From Pseudomonadota bacterium (lineage in GTDB: Bacteria > Pseudomonadota > Gammaproteobacteria > Burkholderiales > Burkholderiaceae_C), in assembly GCA_023460715.1 (NCBI GenBank), contig JAEWPH010000041.1:1-16458 (forward strand): 16,458 nucleotides of DNA. The letters run 5' to 3'. The number at the start of each line of letters is the position of its first letter. The first letter of the stretch is position 1. A program made the translations under genes and the position numbers. Of this stretch, positions 1 to 7,482 are shown piece by piece. A model generated the notes under the pieces. The model worked only from the letters and a program-made list of their open reading frames with translations, had not been told where the DNA came from and searched no databases.

Positions 1-123
1 GAGTACCTCCAGCGCGGTGCCGCCGCCCGGCAGGGGCGCGTCGCGCAGCAGCAGAACGGTGGCTGCCTCCAGCGGTGTGGCCGGAGTGCGGGGGACATGC
101 AGTTGTTGGGTGGCGCGGGGCAT
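1..123 (-). CDS. NUDIX-type hydrolase, N-terminal 41 codons only (partial)
   Basis: The minus strand opens with ATG at 123-121 and reads 41 sense codons without a stop to the window edge. The peptide starts MPRATQQLHVPR and continues TPLEAATVLLLRDAP, then LEVL. A first beta-strand of the type 'AATVLLLRD...LEVLLL' is typical of the small NUDIX/CoA-pyrophosphatase-like hydrolases of betaproteobacteria, which cleave nucleoside diphosphate-linked compounds. The NUDIX box itself (GX5EX7REUXEEXGU) would lie beyond the left edge and cannot be checked. No strong Shine-Dalgarno is visible upstream of the ATG. The gene would be transcribed away from the reductase gene's 3' end. Assignment rests only on the N-terminal strand pattern, so the family is tentative; the presence of a gene is fairly secure. 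Confidence 0.55.
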   Translation of the reverse strand, partial: MPRATQQLHVPRTPATPLEAATVLLLRDAPLPGGGTALEVL

Positions 124-160
124 GCCCGATTATCGGCAGCCGGCCGGCGGCCGGCTGTCA

Positions 161-220
161 CTATCGAAAACGATAGCTGCCCGCGCAGCAGGGACGGGCG
201 CTGCGACCCGTTTTGACCCA
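161..220 (+). repeat. Palindromic repeat, copy A (intergenic)
   Basis: The segment begins with CTATCG-AAAA-CGATAG (a perfect 6-bp inverted repeat at 161-166/171-176), continues CTG, then carries a second hairpin CGCAGC...GCTGCG (about 183-188/200-205), and ends GTTTTGACCCA. Its order of elements and its 60-bp length match the reverse complement of the segment inside dapF at 3904-3963, and its head matches the one at 15594. It lies in the gap between the 3' end of the aldo/keto reductase gene and the start of the NUDIX gene, both minus strand. I recall many such short dispersed elements in Comamonadaceae genomes; function unknown. Confidence 0.6.
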
Positions 221-293
221 GCCCCTTCGCAGGCGACGGCTGCTGGCTCGCAGCCCGCACCCGGTCCCGCCGGGTAGCGGGGCCGCGCGGCGC

Positions 294-1151
294 TCAGTCC
301 CAGGCCGGCGCCAGGCCTTCCGGGTCCACCAGGCGGCCGCCCCGGTCCAGCGCGGCGATGCGCTGCATCTGCGTGTCGCTCAGGCGCAGCTGCCGGGCGA
401 GCAGGTTGCTCTGCAGGTGGGCCCGCTGCGTGGACGAGGGAATCACCGCGTAGCCCGACTGCATGGCCCAGGCCAGCACCACCTGCGCGGGCGTGGCGCC
501 GCACGCCTGGGCGATGGCCTGCACCTCCGGGTCCTGCAGCGCCTGGCCGTAGCCCAGCGTCATGTACGACGTGGTGTGGATGCCCTGGCTGCGGGCAAAT
601 TCCACCACCGCGCGGTTCTGCAGGTAGGGGTGCAGTTCGATCTGGTGGGTGGCGATGGCCTGCGCGCCCACGGCGGCGATGGCCTCGCGCAGCAGCGCGA
701 TGTTGAAGTTGGACACGCCGATCGCCCGCGTGAGGCCCTGCGCCTGGGCCTCGGCCAGGGCGGCCAGGGTCTCGGCCACCGGCACGGCGCCGCCGGGCGA
801 TGGCCAGTGGACCAGCGTCAGGTCCACCTGGTCGGTGCGCAGGCGCGACAGGCTGTCCTTCAGGCTGGGGATGAGGCGGTCGCCGGCCAGGTGCTCGGTC
901 CAGACCTTGGTGGTGAGGAACACTTCGCGGCGCGGCACGCCGCTCTCCGCCAGGCCCTGGCCGACCTCGGCCTCGTTGCCATAGATCTGCGCGGTGTCGA
1001 CGTGGCGGTAGCCCAGCTCCAGCGCGTTGCGCACGGCATCGACGGCGACCTGCTCCTTAAGGCGGAACGTGCCCAGGCCGAAGGACGGCACCACGGTGGT
1101 GACGGCGGCGGGGGCGGCCACGGAAGCGGCGAATGCATCAATGACGGACAT
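294..1151 (-). CDS. dkgB: Aldo/keto reductase, 2,5-diketo-D-gluconate reductase B-like
   Basis: A 285-residue cytosolic NADPH-dependent reductase of the AKR5 type, reducing carbonyls such as 2,5-diketo-D-gluconate, methylglyoxal or beta-keto esters. The catalytic tetrad is visible: D52 and Y57 in [18 protein letters not shown]82 in LTTKVW and H115 in LTLVHWPSP. Also seen are [17 protein letters not shown], the NADPH-binding [14 protein letters not shown] region and the C-terminal [13 protein letters not shown], which closely follows E. coli DkgB as I know it. The family is usually about 267 residues; the extra length is an alanine-rich N-terminal extension before [10 protein letters not shown]. 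The start is ATG at 1151 with AAGGAG seven bases upstream. It lies 83 nt downstream of the MFS gene on the same strand, probably one transcript. The substrate in vivo is unknown. Confidence 0.9.
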   Translation of the reverse strand: MSVIDAFAASVAAPAAVTTVVPSFGLGTFRLKEQVAVDAVRNALELGYRHVDTAQIYGNEAEVGQGLAESGVPRREVFLTTKVWTEHLAGDRLIPSLKDSLSRLRTDQVDLTLVHWPSPGGAVPVAETLAALAEAQAQGLTRAIGVSNFNIALLREAIAAVGAQAIATHQIELHPYLQNRAVVEFARSQGIHTTSYMTLGYGQALQDPEVQAIAQACGATPAQVVLAWAMQSGYAVIPSSTQRAHLQSNLLARQLRLSDTQMQRIAALDRGGRLVDPEGLAPAWD

Positions 1152-1183
1152 GGGAAGTCTCCTTGGACGAAAGAAAGAAGAAG

Positions 1184-1229
1184 AAAAAGGGACGAAAAGG
1201 GGGACCGGCCGCCGGGCATTCCCGGGGCC
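1184..1229 (-). terminator. Possible weak terminator/attenuator between MFS and reductase genes
   Basis: On the minus strand, a GC-rich hairpin forms from 1229 to 1207: GGCCCCGGG - AATG - CCCGGCGGCC, nine pairs with one bulged base. It is followed within six bases by CCCCCTTTTCG and then TTTTT (1188-1184). The T-tract is displaced and broken by C residues, so termination is probably incomplete. It lies between the MFS stop and the reductase Shine-Dalgarno and could lower reductase expression relative to the permease. The purine-rich plus strand at about 1170-1203 is the complement of this tract. Confidence 0.35.
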
Positions 1230-1234
1230 GCCGG

Positions 1235-2437
1235 TCAGTGGCCGGCCGGTACCGGGCCGCGGCGGCGGGCAGGCTCGCCGCCGCGGGCATCCAGCACGCC
1301 GCTGTAGTGCGTGAGCGCCAGGGCGACCAGCACCACGGCGGCACCGATCCATGGCGTGTGCATCAGCCCCAGGTGCGTGACGATCAGCCCGCCCACCCAG
1401 GCGGCCCCGGCGATGCCCAGGTTGAACGCGGCGATGTTCAGGCCCGCCGCCACATCCACGGCCTGCGGCGCGTAGCGCTCGGCCTGCTGGACCACGTACA
1501 CCTGCAGCCCCGGCACGTTGCCGAAGGCCACGGCGCCCCACAGCAGCACGGTGGCCACGGCCAGCGCCGGGTGCGGCGCGGTGAACTGCAGCAGCAGCAA
1601 CACGGCGGCCAACAGCGCGAAGATGATGCGCAGCGCGGGGATGGCGCCCAGGCGGTCGGCCAGCCGGCCGCCCCAGAGGTTGCCCACGGCCACCGAGACG
1701 CCGTAGACCAGCATCACCCAGCCCACCGCCCCGGCGCTGAAGCCGGCGATGTCCGTGAGGATGGGCGCCAGGAAGGTGAACGGAATGAAGGTGCCGCCGT
1801 AGCCGATGGCCGTCTTGGCGTACACCAGCAGCAGCCGCGGCTCGGCCAGCACCTTGGCCTGTTGCGCCAGCGATGCCGGCGGGGTGTGGGCGATGCGGCG
1901 CGGCACGAACAACGCGCTGCCGATGAAGGCCACCACGCCCAGCGCCGACACGGCCAGGAAGGTCTCGCGCCAGCCGAAATGCTGGCCGATGAAGGTGCCC
2001 AGCGGCACGCCGGTGACCAGCGCCACGGTGAGCCCGGTGAACATGATGGCGATGGCGCTCGCGGCCTTCTCGCGCGGCACCAGGCCGGTGGCGATGGTCG
2101 AGCCGATCGAGAAGAACACGCCGTGCGCCAGCCCGGTCAGGATGCGCGCCGCCACCAGCGCGCCGTAGCTGGGCGCCTGCCAGGCCAGCAGGTTGCCGGC
2201 GGTGAACAGCGCCATCAGCGCCAGCAACAGGGCCTTGCGGGGCAGCCTGCCGGTCAGCGCGGTCAGCACCGGTGCGCCCACGGCGACGCCGAGCGCATAC
2301 AGGCTGACCAGCAGGCCGGCCGAGGGCAGGCTGATGGCCAGGTCCGCCGCCACGGTGGGCAGCAGGCCGACGATCACGAACTCGGTCGTGCCGATGGCGA
2401 ATGCGCTGAGCGTCAGCGCGAACAAAGCAATGGGCAT
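1235..2437 (-). CDS. MFS transporter, DHA1-type (AraJ/YdhP-like) efflux permease
   Basis: A 400-residue inner-membrane protein with the 12-helix pattern of the major facilitator superfamily, drug:H+ antiporter-1 branch. The first helix reads [18 protein letters not shown], a hallmark of the AraJ/YdhP/PbuE-like group. The loop between helices 2 and 3 carries GRLPRKALL, a degenerate motif A, and helix 4-5 has [18 protein letters not shown]. Family members export small molecules such as sugars, purines or drugs; the substrate here cannot be read from sequence. The start is ATG 2437, with AAGGAG eight bases upstream; longer upstream readings are not supported. The C-terminus after the last helix is short, basic and proline/arginine-rich. 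The gene is divergent from the LysR gene and probably leads an operon with the downstream aldo/keto reductase. Confidence 0.9.
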   Translation of the reverse strand: MPIALFALTLSAFAIGTTEFVIVGLLPTVAADLAISLPSAGLLVSLYALGVAVGAPVLTALTGRLPRKALLLALMALFTAGNLLAWQAPSYGALVAARILTGLAHGVFFSIGSTIATGLVPREKAASAIAIMFTGLTVALVTGVPLGTFIGQHFGWRETFLAVSALGVVAFIGSALFVPRRIAHTPPASLAQQAKVLAEPRLLLVYAKTAIGYGGTFIPFTFLAPILTDIAGFSAGAVGWVMLVYGVSVAVGNLWGGRLADRLGAIPALRIIFALLAAVLLLLQFTAPHPALAVATVLLWGAVAFGNVPGLQVYVVQQAERYAPQAVDVAAGLNIAAFNLGIAGAAWVGGLIVTHLGLMHTPWIGAAVVLVALALTHYSGVLDARGGEPARRRGPVPAGH

Positions 2438-2482
2438 GGAAACACTCCTTGGGAATGGAGCGCAGTGTCCGCCGATCACCTT

Positions 2483-2509
2483 TGCAGAAAAACAGGGTTT
2501 TCTGCAGAA
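2483..2509. promoter_or_regulatory. Inverted-repeat operator in the MFS/LysR divergent gap
   Basis: TGCAGAAAA (2483-2491) and TTTTCTGCA (2498-2506) form a perfect 9-bp inverted repeat around the 6-bp spacer ACAGGG. The right arm overlaps a second perfect palindrome, TTCTGCAGAA (2500-2509). It lies in the 118 bp between the divergent starts at 2437 and 2556, next to an AT-rich TATATT at 2510-2515 that may be part of a promoter. LysR-type regulators typically bind interrupted dyads (T-N11-A) in just this position. Inferred to be the binding site of the LysR protein encoded at 2556. Confidence 0.65.
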
Positions 2510-2555
2510 TATATTTGCGCAGCAATCAACAATCACCCAGCTCTCAGCCATCCCC

Positions 2556-3452
2556 ATGAAGACCACATTGGAAGAACTGCAGGCCTTCGCCGCCGTGGTG
2601 GACGGCGGCTCCATCACCGCCGCCGCCGAGCGCCTGGGGCAGACCGTCTCCGGCATCAGCCGCGCGCTGGCGCGGCTGGAGAAGAAGCTGGACACCACGC
2701 TGCTGCGCCGCACCACGCGGCGCATCGGGCTCACCGAGGAGGGCCAGGCCTTCCTGGTCCGCGCCCGCGCCATCCTGGCCGCACTGCACGAGGCCGAGGA
2801 GCACATGCCCACCCGCCGCCTGCAGCCGGCCGGCCGGCTGCGCGTGAACGCGGCCACGCCCTTCATGCTGCATGCGGTGGCGCCGCTGGTGACGGCCTTC
2901 CGCCGGGCCTACCCGCAGATCACGCTGGAACTGGACACCGACGAGCTGAACATCGACCTGCTGGAGCGCCGCACCGACGTGGCGATCCGCATCGGCGCGC
3001 TGCGCGACTCCACCCTGCACGCCCGGCCGCTGGGCGCCAGCCGCATCCGCGTGCTGGCCAGCCCGGACTACCTGGCCGCGCACGGCCGGGTGCGCAAGGT
3101 CGAGGACCTGGCCGGCCATACGCTGCTGGGCTTCACCCTGCCCGAGTCGCTCAACCGCTGGCCGCTGCGCGGCGCGCACGGCGACGCATGGCCCGTCACC
3201 CCGCACATCACCGCGTCCAGCGGCGAGACGCTGCGCCAGCTGGCGCTGGCCGGCGCGGGCATCGTGTGCCTGTCGGACTTCATGACCGCCACCGACCGGG
3301 AGCGCGGCGATCTCGTGCAGCTGCTGGCCAAGGACACGGCCGATGTGCGCCAGCCCATCAGCGCCGTGTACTACCGCAACACGCAGTTGTCGGCGCGCAT
3401 CGCCTGCTTCCTGGACTTTCTGGTGGAGCACAGGGCCGGCCCTGCGGACTGA
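2556..3452 (+). CDS. LysR-type transcriptional regulator (CrgA-like)
   Basis: A 298-residue DNA-binding regulator. The N-terminal winged helix-turn-helix occupies about residues 1-60 (LEELQAFAAVVDGGSITAAA, then ERLGQTVSGISRALARLEKKL, LLRRTTRRIGLTEEG). The ligand-binding domain follows from about residue 90 (GRLRVNAATPFMLHAVAPLV, FRRAYPQITLEL, DVAIRIGALRDSTLHARPLG), a pattern of the CrgA-like subgroup. The length is normal for the family. The start at 2556 is chosen because MKTTLEELQAF is the usual LysR beginning, although the Shine-Dalgarno is weak. It is divergent from the MFS-reductase pair, which it most likely controls, along with itself, through the palindrome at 2483-2509. The inducer is unknown. 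dapF begins 21 nt after its stop, so readthrough into dapF is possible. Confidence 0.92.
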   Translation: MKTTLEELQAFAAVVDGGSITAAAERLGQTVSGISRALARLEKKLDTTLLRRTTRRIGLTEEGQAFLVRARAILAALHEAEEHMPTRRLQPAGRLRVNAATPFMLHAVAPLVTAFRRAYPQITLELDTDELNIDLLERRTDVAIRIGALRDSTLHARPLGASRIRVLASPDYLAAHGRVRKVEDLAGHTLLGFTLPESLNRWPLRGAHGDAWPVTPHITASSGETLRQLALAGAGIVCLSDFMTATDRERGDLVQLLAKDTADVRQPISAVYYRNTQLSARIACFLDFLVEHRAGPAD

Positions 3453-3473
3453 GCCAGTGACGATAATCCCCCC

Positions 3474-4352
3474 ATGCAGATCCGCTTCACCAAGATGCAG
3501 GGCGCGGGCAACGACTTCGTCGTGCTCGACGAGACCCGGGGCCGCCTGGGCCTGACGCCCGCGCACTACCGCTTTCTGGCCGACCGCCACTTCGGCGTGG
3601 GCGCCGACCAGATCCTCACCGTGCGACCCGCGCCGGCGGAAGGCGTCGACTTCGAATACGTGATCCACAACGCCGACGGCGGCGAAGTGGAGCAGTGCGG
3701 CAACGGCGCGCGCTGCTTCGCACGCTATGTGCGCGACAAGGGCCTGACGGACAAGGACACCATCCGCGTGCAGACGCTGTCCGGCGTGATCGCGCCGCAG
3801 CTCACGCCCGATGGCCGCGTCACCGTCGACATGGGCCGCCCGGTGCTGGAGCCGGCGCGCGTGCCCTTCGACGCCACCGGCCTCACGCCCATCGCCCAGG
3901 GTTCCGGGCAAAAATGGCCGCTGGCGCTTGATACACCAGCGCAACCAGCTACCGTATTGATAGCAGTCGCCTCCATGGGCAACCCGCACGCCGTGCAGCT
4001 CGTGGACGACGTGGACACCGCCCCCGTGGCCCAGACCGGTCCGCTGATCGAGCGGCACGCCCGCTTTCCGCAGCGCGTGAACGCCGGCTACCTGCAGGTC
4101 GTGGACCGCAGCCATGTGCGCCTGCGCGTGTACGAACGCGGCGCGGGCGAGACCCTGGCCTGCGGCACCGGCGCCTGCGCGGCCGTGGTCTCCGGCATCC
4201 GCCTCGGCCTGCTCGACGCCCGCGTGGACGTGCAGACCCGCGGCGGCGTGCTCACCATCGCCTGGGCCGGCGGCGCCGACGACGCCGTCTTCATGACCGG
4301 CCCCGCCACCGCCGTCTTCGACGGCCAGATCGACCTTCCCGACACACCATGA
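3474..4352 (+). CDS. dapF: Diaminopimelate epimerase
   Basis: A 292-residue cytosolic enzyme converting LL- to meso-diaminopimelate for lysine and peptidoglycan synthesis without a cofactor. The two catalytic cysteines are in place: C75 in [15 protein letters not shown] and C230 in [12 protein letters not shown]. Also present are the N-terminal [31 protein letters not shown] and [15 protein letters not shown]. The start is ATG 3474; the ribosome-binding site is poor (run of C before ATG), but KMQGAGNDF at residue 7 fixes the N-terminus. The stop overlaps the DUF484 start by 4 nt (ATGA). Residues about 144-163 are encoded by a palindromic repeat shared with intergenic sites in this window; this lies between the two catalytic halves, just before SMGNPH. 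The segment between VDMGRP and SMGNPH is about ten residues longer than I recall for E. coli DapF. Confidence 0.97.
   Translation: MQIRFTKMQGAGNDFVVLDETRGRLGLTPAHYRFLADRHFGVGADQILTVRPAPAEGVDFEYVIHNADGGEVEQCGNGARCFARYVRDKGLTDKDTIRVQTLSGVIAPQLTPDGRVTVDMGRPVLEPARVPFDATGLTPIAQGSGQKWPLALDTPAQPATVLIAVASMGNPHAVQLVDDVDTAPVAQTGPLIERHARFPQRVNAGYLQVVDRSHVRLRVYERGAGETLACGTGACAAVVSGIRLGLLDARVDVQTRGGVLTIAWAGGADDAVFMTGPATAVFDGQIDLPDTP
3904..3963 (-). repeat. Palindromic repeat, copy C, inside the dapF reading frame
   Basis: Read on the minus strand from 3963, the segment begins CTATC-AATAC-GGTAGCTG, then GCGC, a hairpin (GCTGG at 3920-3924 can pair with CCAGC at 3945-3949, and GCGC 3924-3927 with GCGC 3939-3942), and ends CATTTTTGCCCGG. 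This is the same order and the same 60-bp length as copy A at 161-220 (CTATCG...TAGCTG...GCGC...GTTTTGACCCA). The dapF frame stays open through it, encoding roughly residues 144-163. Confidence 0.6.
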
Positions 4353-5065
4353 CCCCACCCTCTTCCAACCACACGTCCCACCCGTCCTCCTCCGTGCCGC
4401 CCATCACCGAAGACGACATCGCCGAGTTCCTGGCCAACACCCCCGGCTTCTTCGAGCGCCACGCCGAAGTGCTGGCCGGTGTCACCATCACCAGCCCCCA
4501 CGGCCACCGCGCGGTGAGCCTGCAGGAGCGCCAGGCCGAGATGCTGCGCGAGAAGATCAAGGGCCTGGAGCAGCGCGTGATGGAGATCGTGCGCCACGGC
4601 AGCGAGAACGCCGCCACGGCCGCGAAGATCCACCAGTGGAGCCGCGAGCTGGCTGCCGCCAAGGACCCGCAGGCCCTGCCGGCCGCCGTCACCGACGGCA
4701 TCCGCACGCTGTTCGACGTGCCGCAGGCCGCGCTGCGCGTGTGGGACGTGGCCCCCGCCCACCAGGGCGCTGCCTTCACCGAAGGCGCGAGCGAGGACGC
4801 CCGCACCTTCACCGCCTCGCTCACCATGCCCTTCTGCGGGCCCAACCTCGGCTTCGAGGCCACCGCGTGGCTGCCCGATGCGGCCAACGTGCAGTCGCTG
4901 GCTCTGCTGCCGCTGCGGGAAGGCGCCATCGACGGCGACGGCCCGACCTTCGGCCTGCTGGTGCTGGGCTCGCCCGATCCGCACCGCTTCGACGCCACCA
5001 TGGGCACGGACTTCCTCGCTCGCATGGCGGAGCTGGCCAGCTCGGCCCTGTCGAGGCTGAGGTGA
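4349..5065 (+). CDS. DUF484 family protein (GAF-like)
   Basis: A 238-residue soluble protein of the DUF484 family, whose E. coli relative YigA is also encoded between dapF and xerC. Visible parts: a low-complexity Ser/Pro-rich start (1-17), the conserved [20 protein letters not shown] and [12 protein letters not shown] (about 19-62), a predicted coiled coil (about 55-100, [20 protein letters not shown]), then a GAF-like domain (about 105-235) with [35 protein letters not shown] and a final [16 protein letters not shown]. Biochemical function is not established. The start codon overlaps the dapF stop (ATGA), indicating translational coupling. Confidence 0.9.
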   Translation: MTPPSSNHTSHPSSSVPPITEDDIAEFLANTPGFFERHAEVLAGVTITSPHGHRAVSLQERQAEMLREKIKGLEQRVMEIVRHGSENAATAAKIHQWSRELAAAKDPQALPAAVTDGIRTLFDVPQAALRVWDVAPAHQGAAFTEGASEDARTFTASLTMPFCGPNLGFEATAWLPDAANVQSLALLPLREGAIDGDGPTFGLLVLGSPDPHRFDATMGTDFLARMAELASSALSRLR

Positions 5066-5097
5066 ACCATCCCCCTGTGGCGCTGCGCGCCTGGCGT

Positions 5098-5122
5098 GGG
5101 GCCGCGCCCATGAAGCGGCCCC
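5098..5122. other. Perfect stem-loop between DUF484 and xerC
   Basis: GGGGCCGC (5098-5105) and GCGGCCCC (5115-5122) form a perfect 8-bp stem with the 9-nt loop GCCCATGAA in the 93-nt gap before xerC. No U-tract follows, so it is not an intrinsic terminator on either strand. It could stabilise or process the polycistronic mRNA, or simply be GC-rich chance; no function is assigned. Confidence 0.4.
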
Positions 5123-5158
5123 GCCCAACGAGTGCACGGCGGGCCGCTCGCTGACGGT

Positions 5159-6139
5159 ATGCAGCACTCCGCGCCCGCCGAAGTCAGCGCGCTGCCGCCC
5201 GAGGCGCAGCGCTACCTGGAGTACGCACGCGTCGAGAAGCGCCTGGCCGACCGCACGCTGACCCTGTACGCGCTCGACCTGCACAAGCTCGTGCAGTGCG
5301 CGGCCGGCGTGCCGGTGCCGCTGCTGCAGATCACCAGCGCGCACATCCGCCGCTTTGTCGCGCAGATGCACAGCAGCGGGCGCAGCGGGCGCGGCATTGC
5401 GCTGATTCTCTCCGGCTGGCGCGGCTTCTTCACCTGGGCAGCGCGCCAGGGCCTGGTGGCCCACAACCCGGTGCAGGACGTGCGCGCGCCCAAGGCGCCC
5501 AAGCCGTTACCGAAGGCGCTGCCGGTGGACGACGCCGTGCGCCTGGCGGAACACGCGCACGCCGGCGGCGACCCGTGGCTGGAGGCGCGCGACGCCGCCA
5601 TCGTCGAACTGCTCTACGGCTGCGGCCTGCGCGTGGGCGAGCTGGTTGGTTTGGACGCCGTGCCGGGCCCCGACACCCAGCGCCAGGGCCGCGGCTGGAT
5701 CGACCTGCAGGCCGGCGAGGCGCATGTCTTCGGCAAGGGCTCCAAGCGCCGCAGCGTGCCGGTAGGCGCGGCCGCGCTGGCGGCGCTGCAGGCCTGGCTG
5801 GCGCAGCGGCCGCAGCCCTTCGGCGGCGCGGCATCGGCCCGGCTGGACGCGGCGCTGTTCGTGGGCCAGCGCGGAGCGCGGCTGACGGCGCAGTCCGTCT
5901 GGCTGCGGCTGCGCCAACGCAGCCAACAGGCCGGCCTGACCACGCCCGTGCACCCGCACATGCTGCGCCATTCGTTCGCCAGCCACCTGCTGCAGTCCAG
6001 CGGCGACCTGCGCGCGGTGCAGGAGCTGCTGGGCCACGCCAACATCACCACCACCCAGGTCTACACGCGCCTGGACTTCCAGCACCTGGCGCAGGTGTAC
6101 GACGCGGCCCACCCGCGTGCGCGGCGCAAGCCCGGCTGA
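5159..6139 (+). CDS. xerC: Tyrosine recombinase XerC
   Basis: A 326-residue site-specific recombinase that, with XerD, resolves chromosome dimers at dif during division. The N-terminal SAM-like core-binding domain spans about 10-120 (RYLEYARVEKRLADRTLTLY, GRGIALILSGWRGFFTWAAR, NPVQDVRAPKAPKPLPKALP). The catalytic residues are R158 (YGCGLRVGELVGL), K193 (FGKGSKRRSVPVG), H267 and R270 (HPHMLRHSFASHLL), H293 (LGHANITTTQ) and nucleophile Y302 (QVYTRLD). The family is about 300 residues; the extra length is an insert after VGLDAVPGPDTQRQGRG and a short N-terminal lead. ATG 5159 is preferred; GTG 5132 would add nine residues with no conserved sequence. It follows DUF484 by 93 nt in the dapF-DUF484-xerC order known from E. 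coli, though a yigB-type HAD gene does not follow here. Confidence 0.96.
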   Translation: MQHSAPAEVSALPPEAQRYLEYARVEKRLADRTLTLYALDLHKLVQCAAGVPVPLLQITSAHIRRFVAQMHSSGRSGRGIALILSGWRGFFTWAARQGLVAHNPVQDVRAPKAPKPLPKALPVDDAVRLAEHAHAGGDPWLEARDAAIVELLYGCGLRVGELVGLDAVPGPDTQRQGRGWIDLQAGEAHVFGKGSKRRSVPVGAAALAALQAWLAQRPQPFGGAASARLDAALFVGQRGARLTAQSVWLRLRQRSQQAGLTTPVHPHMLRHSFASHLLQSSGDLRAVQELLGHANITTTQVYTRLDFQHLAQVYDAAHPRARRKPG

Positions 6140-6183
6140 GCCGCGCCGCTGGCGCCGCAAGCCCTGCGCCGCCGCCATCTCCC

Positions 6184-6192
6184 TGCTATACA
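6184..6192 (+). promoter_or_regulatory. Candidate extended -10 promoter upstream of the DUF898 gene
   Basis: TGC-TATACA (6184-6192) matches an extended -10 element (TGn-TATAAT, four of six in the hexamer) located 27 bp before the ATG at 6219. No convincing -35 is visible, which is tolerable for an extended -10. A strong Shine-Dalgarno, AGGAGGGAG, follows at about 6207-6215. It suggests that the membrane protein-protease pair starts its own transcript rather than depending on xerC. Confidence 0.35.
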
Positions 6193-6218
6193 CTGCCCGC
6201 GATTCAGGAGGGAGAGCC

Positions 6219-7472
6219 ATGAACAACACCACGACGGACGGCCGTTCCCGGCCGCATCCGTTCCTTGCCGTGCCCGGCATCGAGGCCCATGCGCTGCAGT
6301 TCACCGGCAGCGGCGGAGAGTACTTCCGCGTGTGGATCGTCAACCTGCTGCTGACCATCGTCACGCTGGGCTTCTACACCCCGTGGGCGCGGCGGCGAAC
6401 CGCCCAGTACTTCTACGGGCACTCCCTGGTGGCGGACAGCCCCCTCGAATTCACCGCGCAGCAGCGCCGCATGGTCATGGGCTTCCTGGTGCTGGTGGCC
6501 CTGACGGCCGCCTACAACATCGCCGCCAAGACGGGGCAGGACACGACCGTGGGCCTGTTCCTGCTCGGCGGCGCGCTGCTGTCGCCCTTCATCTGGGCCA
6601 GCGCCATGCGCTTTCGCCTGGGCAACACGCGCTGGCGCGGCCTGCGGCTGCAGTTCACCGCAGGCTGGGGCGAGGTGTACCGCGCCAGCTGGCCGGTGTT
6701 CGCACTGGCGCTGGTGTGGCTGGGGGTGTTCTTCGGCCTGCAGGCCCTGGCACCGGAGGTGACGGCCGAGGCGGCCAGCGCCGGCCGCAAGCTGCCCCGC
6801 ATCACCCGCCCGATGGGCGCGCTGGTGCTGCTGGGCGTGGTGCTGACGGTGCTGTGCATCATCCGCCTCGAATACAACTACCGCAGCCTGCTGGTGCTGC
6901 GCGCGCGGGTGGGCGCCGAGCCCGGCCGCTGGAAGCCCGTGTACCTGGACTTCGTCAAGATCTGGCTGGCCACCGTGCTGGTGTTCATCCTCTGCGCCGT
7001 GGCGATCTCGCTGCTGGTCAGCCTGGCCGCCGGCGGGGCCATCGCGATGGCGGCAGCGATCGTGTCCAAGGCGGCCTTCGGCCTGTGGCTGTTCATCGCC
7101 ATCGTCGCTGCCTTCGCTGTCATGCTGTTCGCGCTGATGCTGGCGTCGGCCCCGGCGCGGGCCTACCGCGAGGCGCGCATGTTCCAGCTGATGTGGAACA
7201 ACATCGGCGTGAGCCAGATCGCCCGCTTCAAATGCGATCTGCGCGCGCGCCGCTACGTGTTCCTGCGGCTGCGCAACATGCTCTTCACGCTGCTCACGCT
7301 GGGTTTCTTCCGTCCGTTCGCGATGGTGAGCGAGTACCGCATGAAGCTCGAATCGGTCACCCTGCACGTCAAGGGCGGCGTGGACCAGGTGGCCGGCCAG
7401 CTGGTGCGCCAGCAGAAGGACGGCATCGGCGACGCCCTGGCCGATGCGGCCGGGCTGGACCTGATCGGCTGA
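6219..7472 (+). CDS. DUF898 (YjgN-type) multi-pass membrane protein
   Basis: A 417-residue inner-membrane protein. The family hallmark appears twice: near the N-terminus as EYFRVWIVNLLLTIVTLGFY, followed by TPWARRRTAQYFYGHSLV, and near the C-terminus as RLRNMLFTLLTLGFFRPFAM followed by VSEYRMKLESVTLHVKGG, so the protein looks like an internal duplication. Between them lie several hydrophobic helices (about residues 88-110, 115-135, 160-180, 200-220, 245-275, 285-310) and the conserved RFRLGNTRWRGLRLQF. E. coli YjgN is of similar length; the molecular function is not known. The start at ATG 6219 has AGGAGGGAG four to eight bases upstream. The M48 protease gene begins 10 nt after its stop, implying an operon and a shared role at the membrane. 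Confidence 0.88.
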   Translation: MNNTTTDGRSRPHPFLAVPGIEAHALQFTGSGGEYFRVWIVNLLLTIVTLGFYTPWARRRTAQYFYGHSLVADSPLEFTAQQRRMVMGFLVLVALTAAYNIAAKTGQDTTVGLFLLGGALLSPFIWASAMRFRLGNTRWRGLRLQFTAGWGEVYRASWPVFALALVWLGVFFGLQALAPEVTAEAASAGRKLPRITRPMGALVLLGVVLTVLCIIRLEYNYRSLLVLRARVGAEPGRWKPVYLDFVKIWLATVLVFILCAVAISLLVSLAAGGAIAMAAAIVSKAAFGLWLFIAIVAAFAVMLFALMLASAPARAYREARMFQLMWNNIGVSQIARFKCDLRARRYVFLRLRNMLFTLLTLGFFRPFAMVSEYRMKLESVTLHVKGGVDQVAGQLVRQQKDGIGDALADAAGLDLIG

Positions 7473-7482
7473 TACCGCATCC

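Noticed and set aside
1163..3460. Plus-strand open frame of 765 codons opposite the MFS gene and running into lysR
   Set aside because: Its sequence is Gln/His/Arg-rich low complexity, and it overlaps real genes in other frames.
2544..4358. Minus-strand open frame of about 600 codons opposite lysR and dapF
   Set aside because: Antisense shadow in GC-rich DNA; both plus-strand genes have clear catalytic or DNA-binding motifs and the antisense translation has none.
5132..5158. GTG start giving a nine-residue longer XerC
   Set aside because: The added residues are not family-like and ATG 5159 gives the more usual N-terminus; kept only as an alternative.
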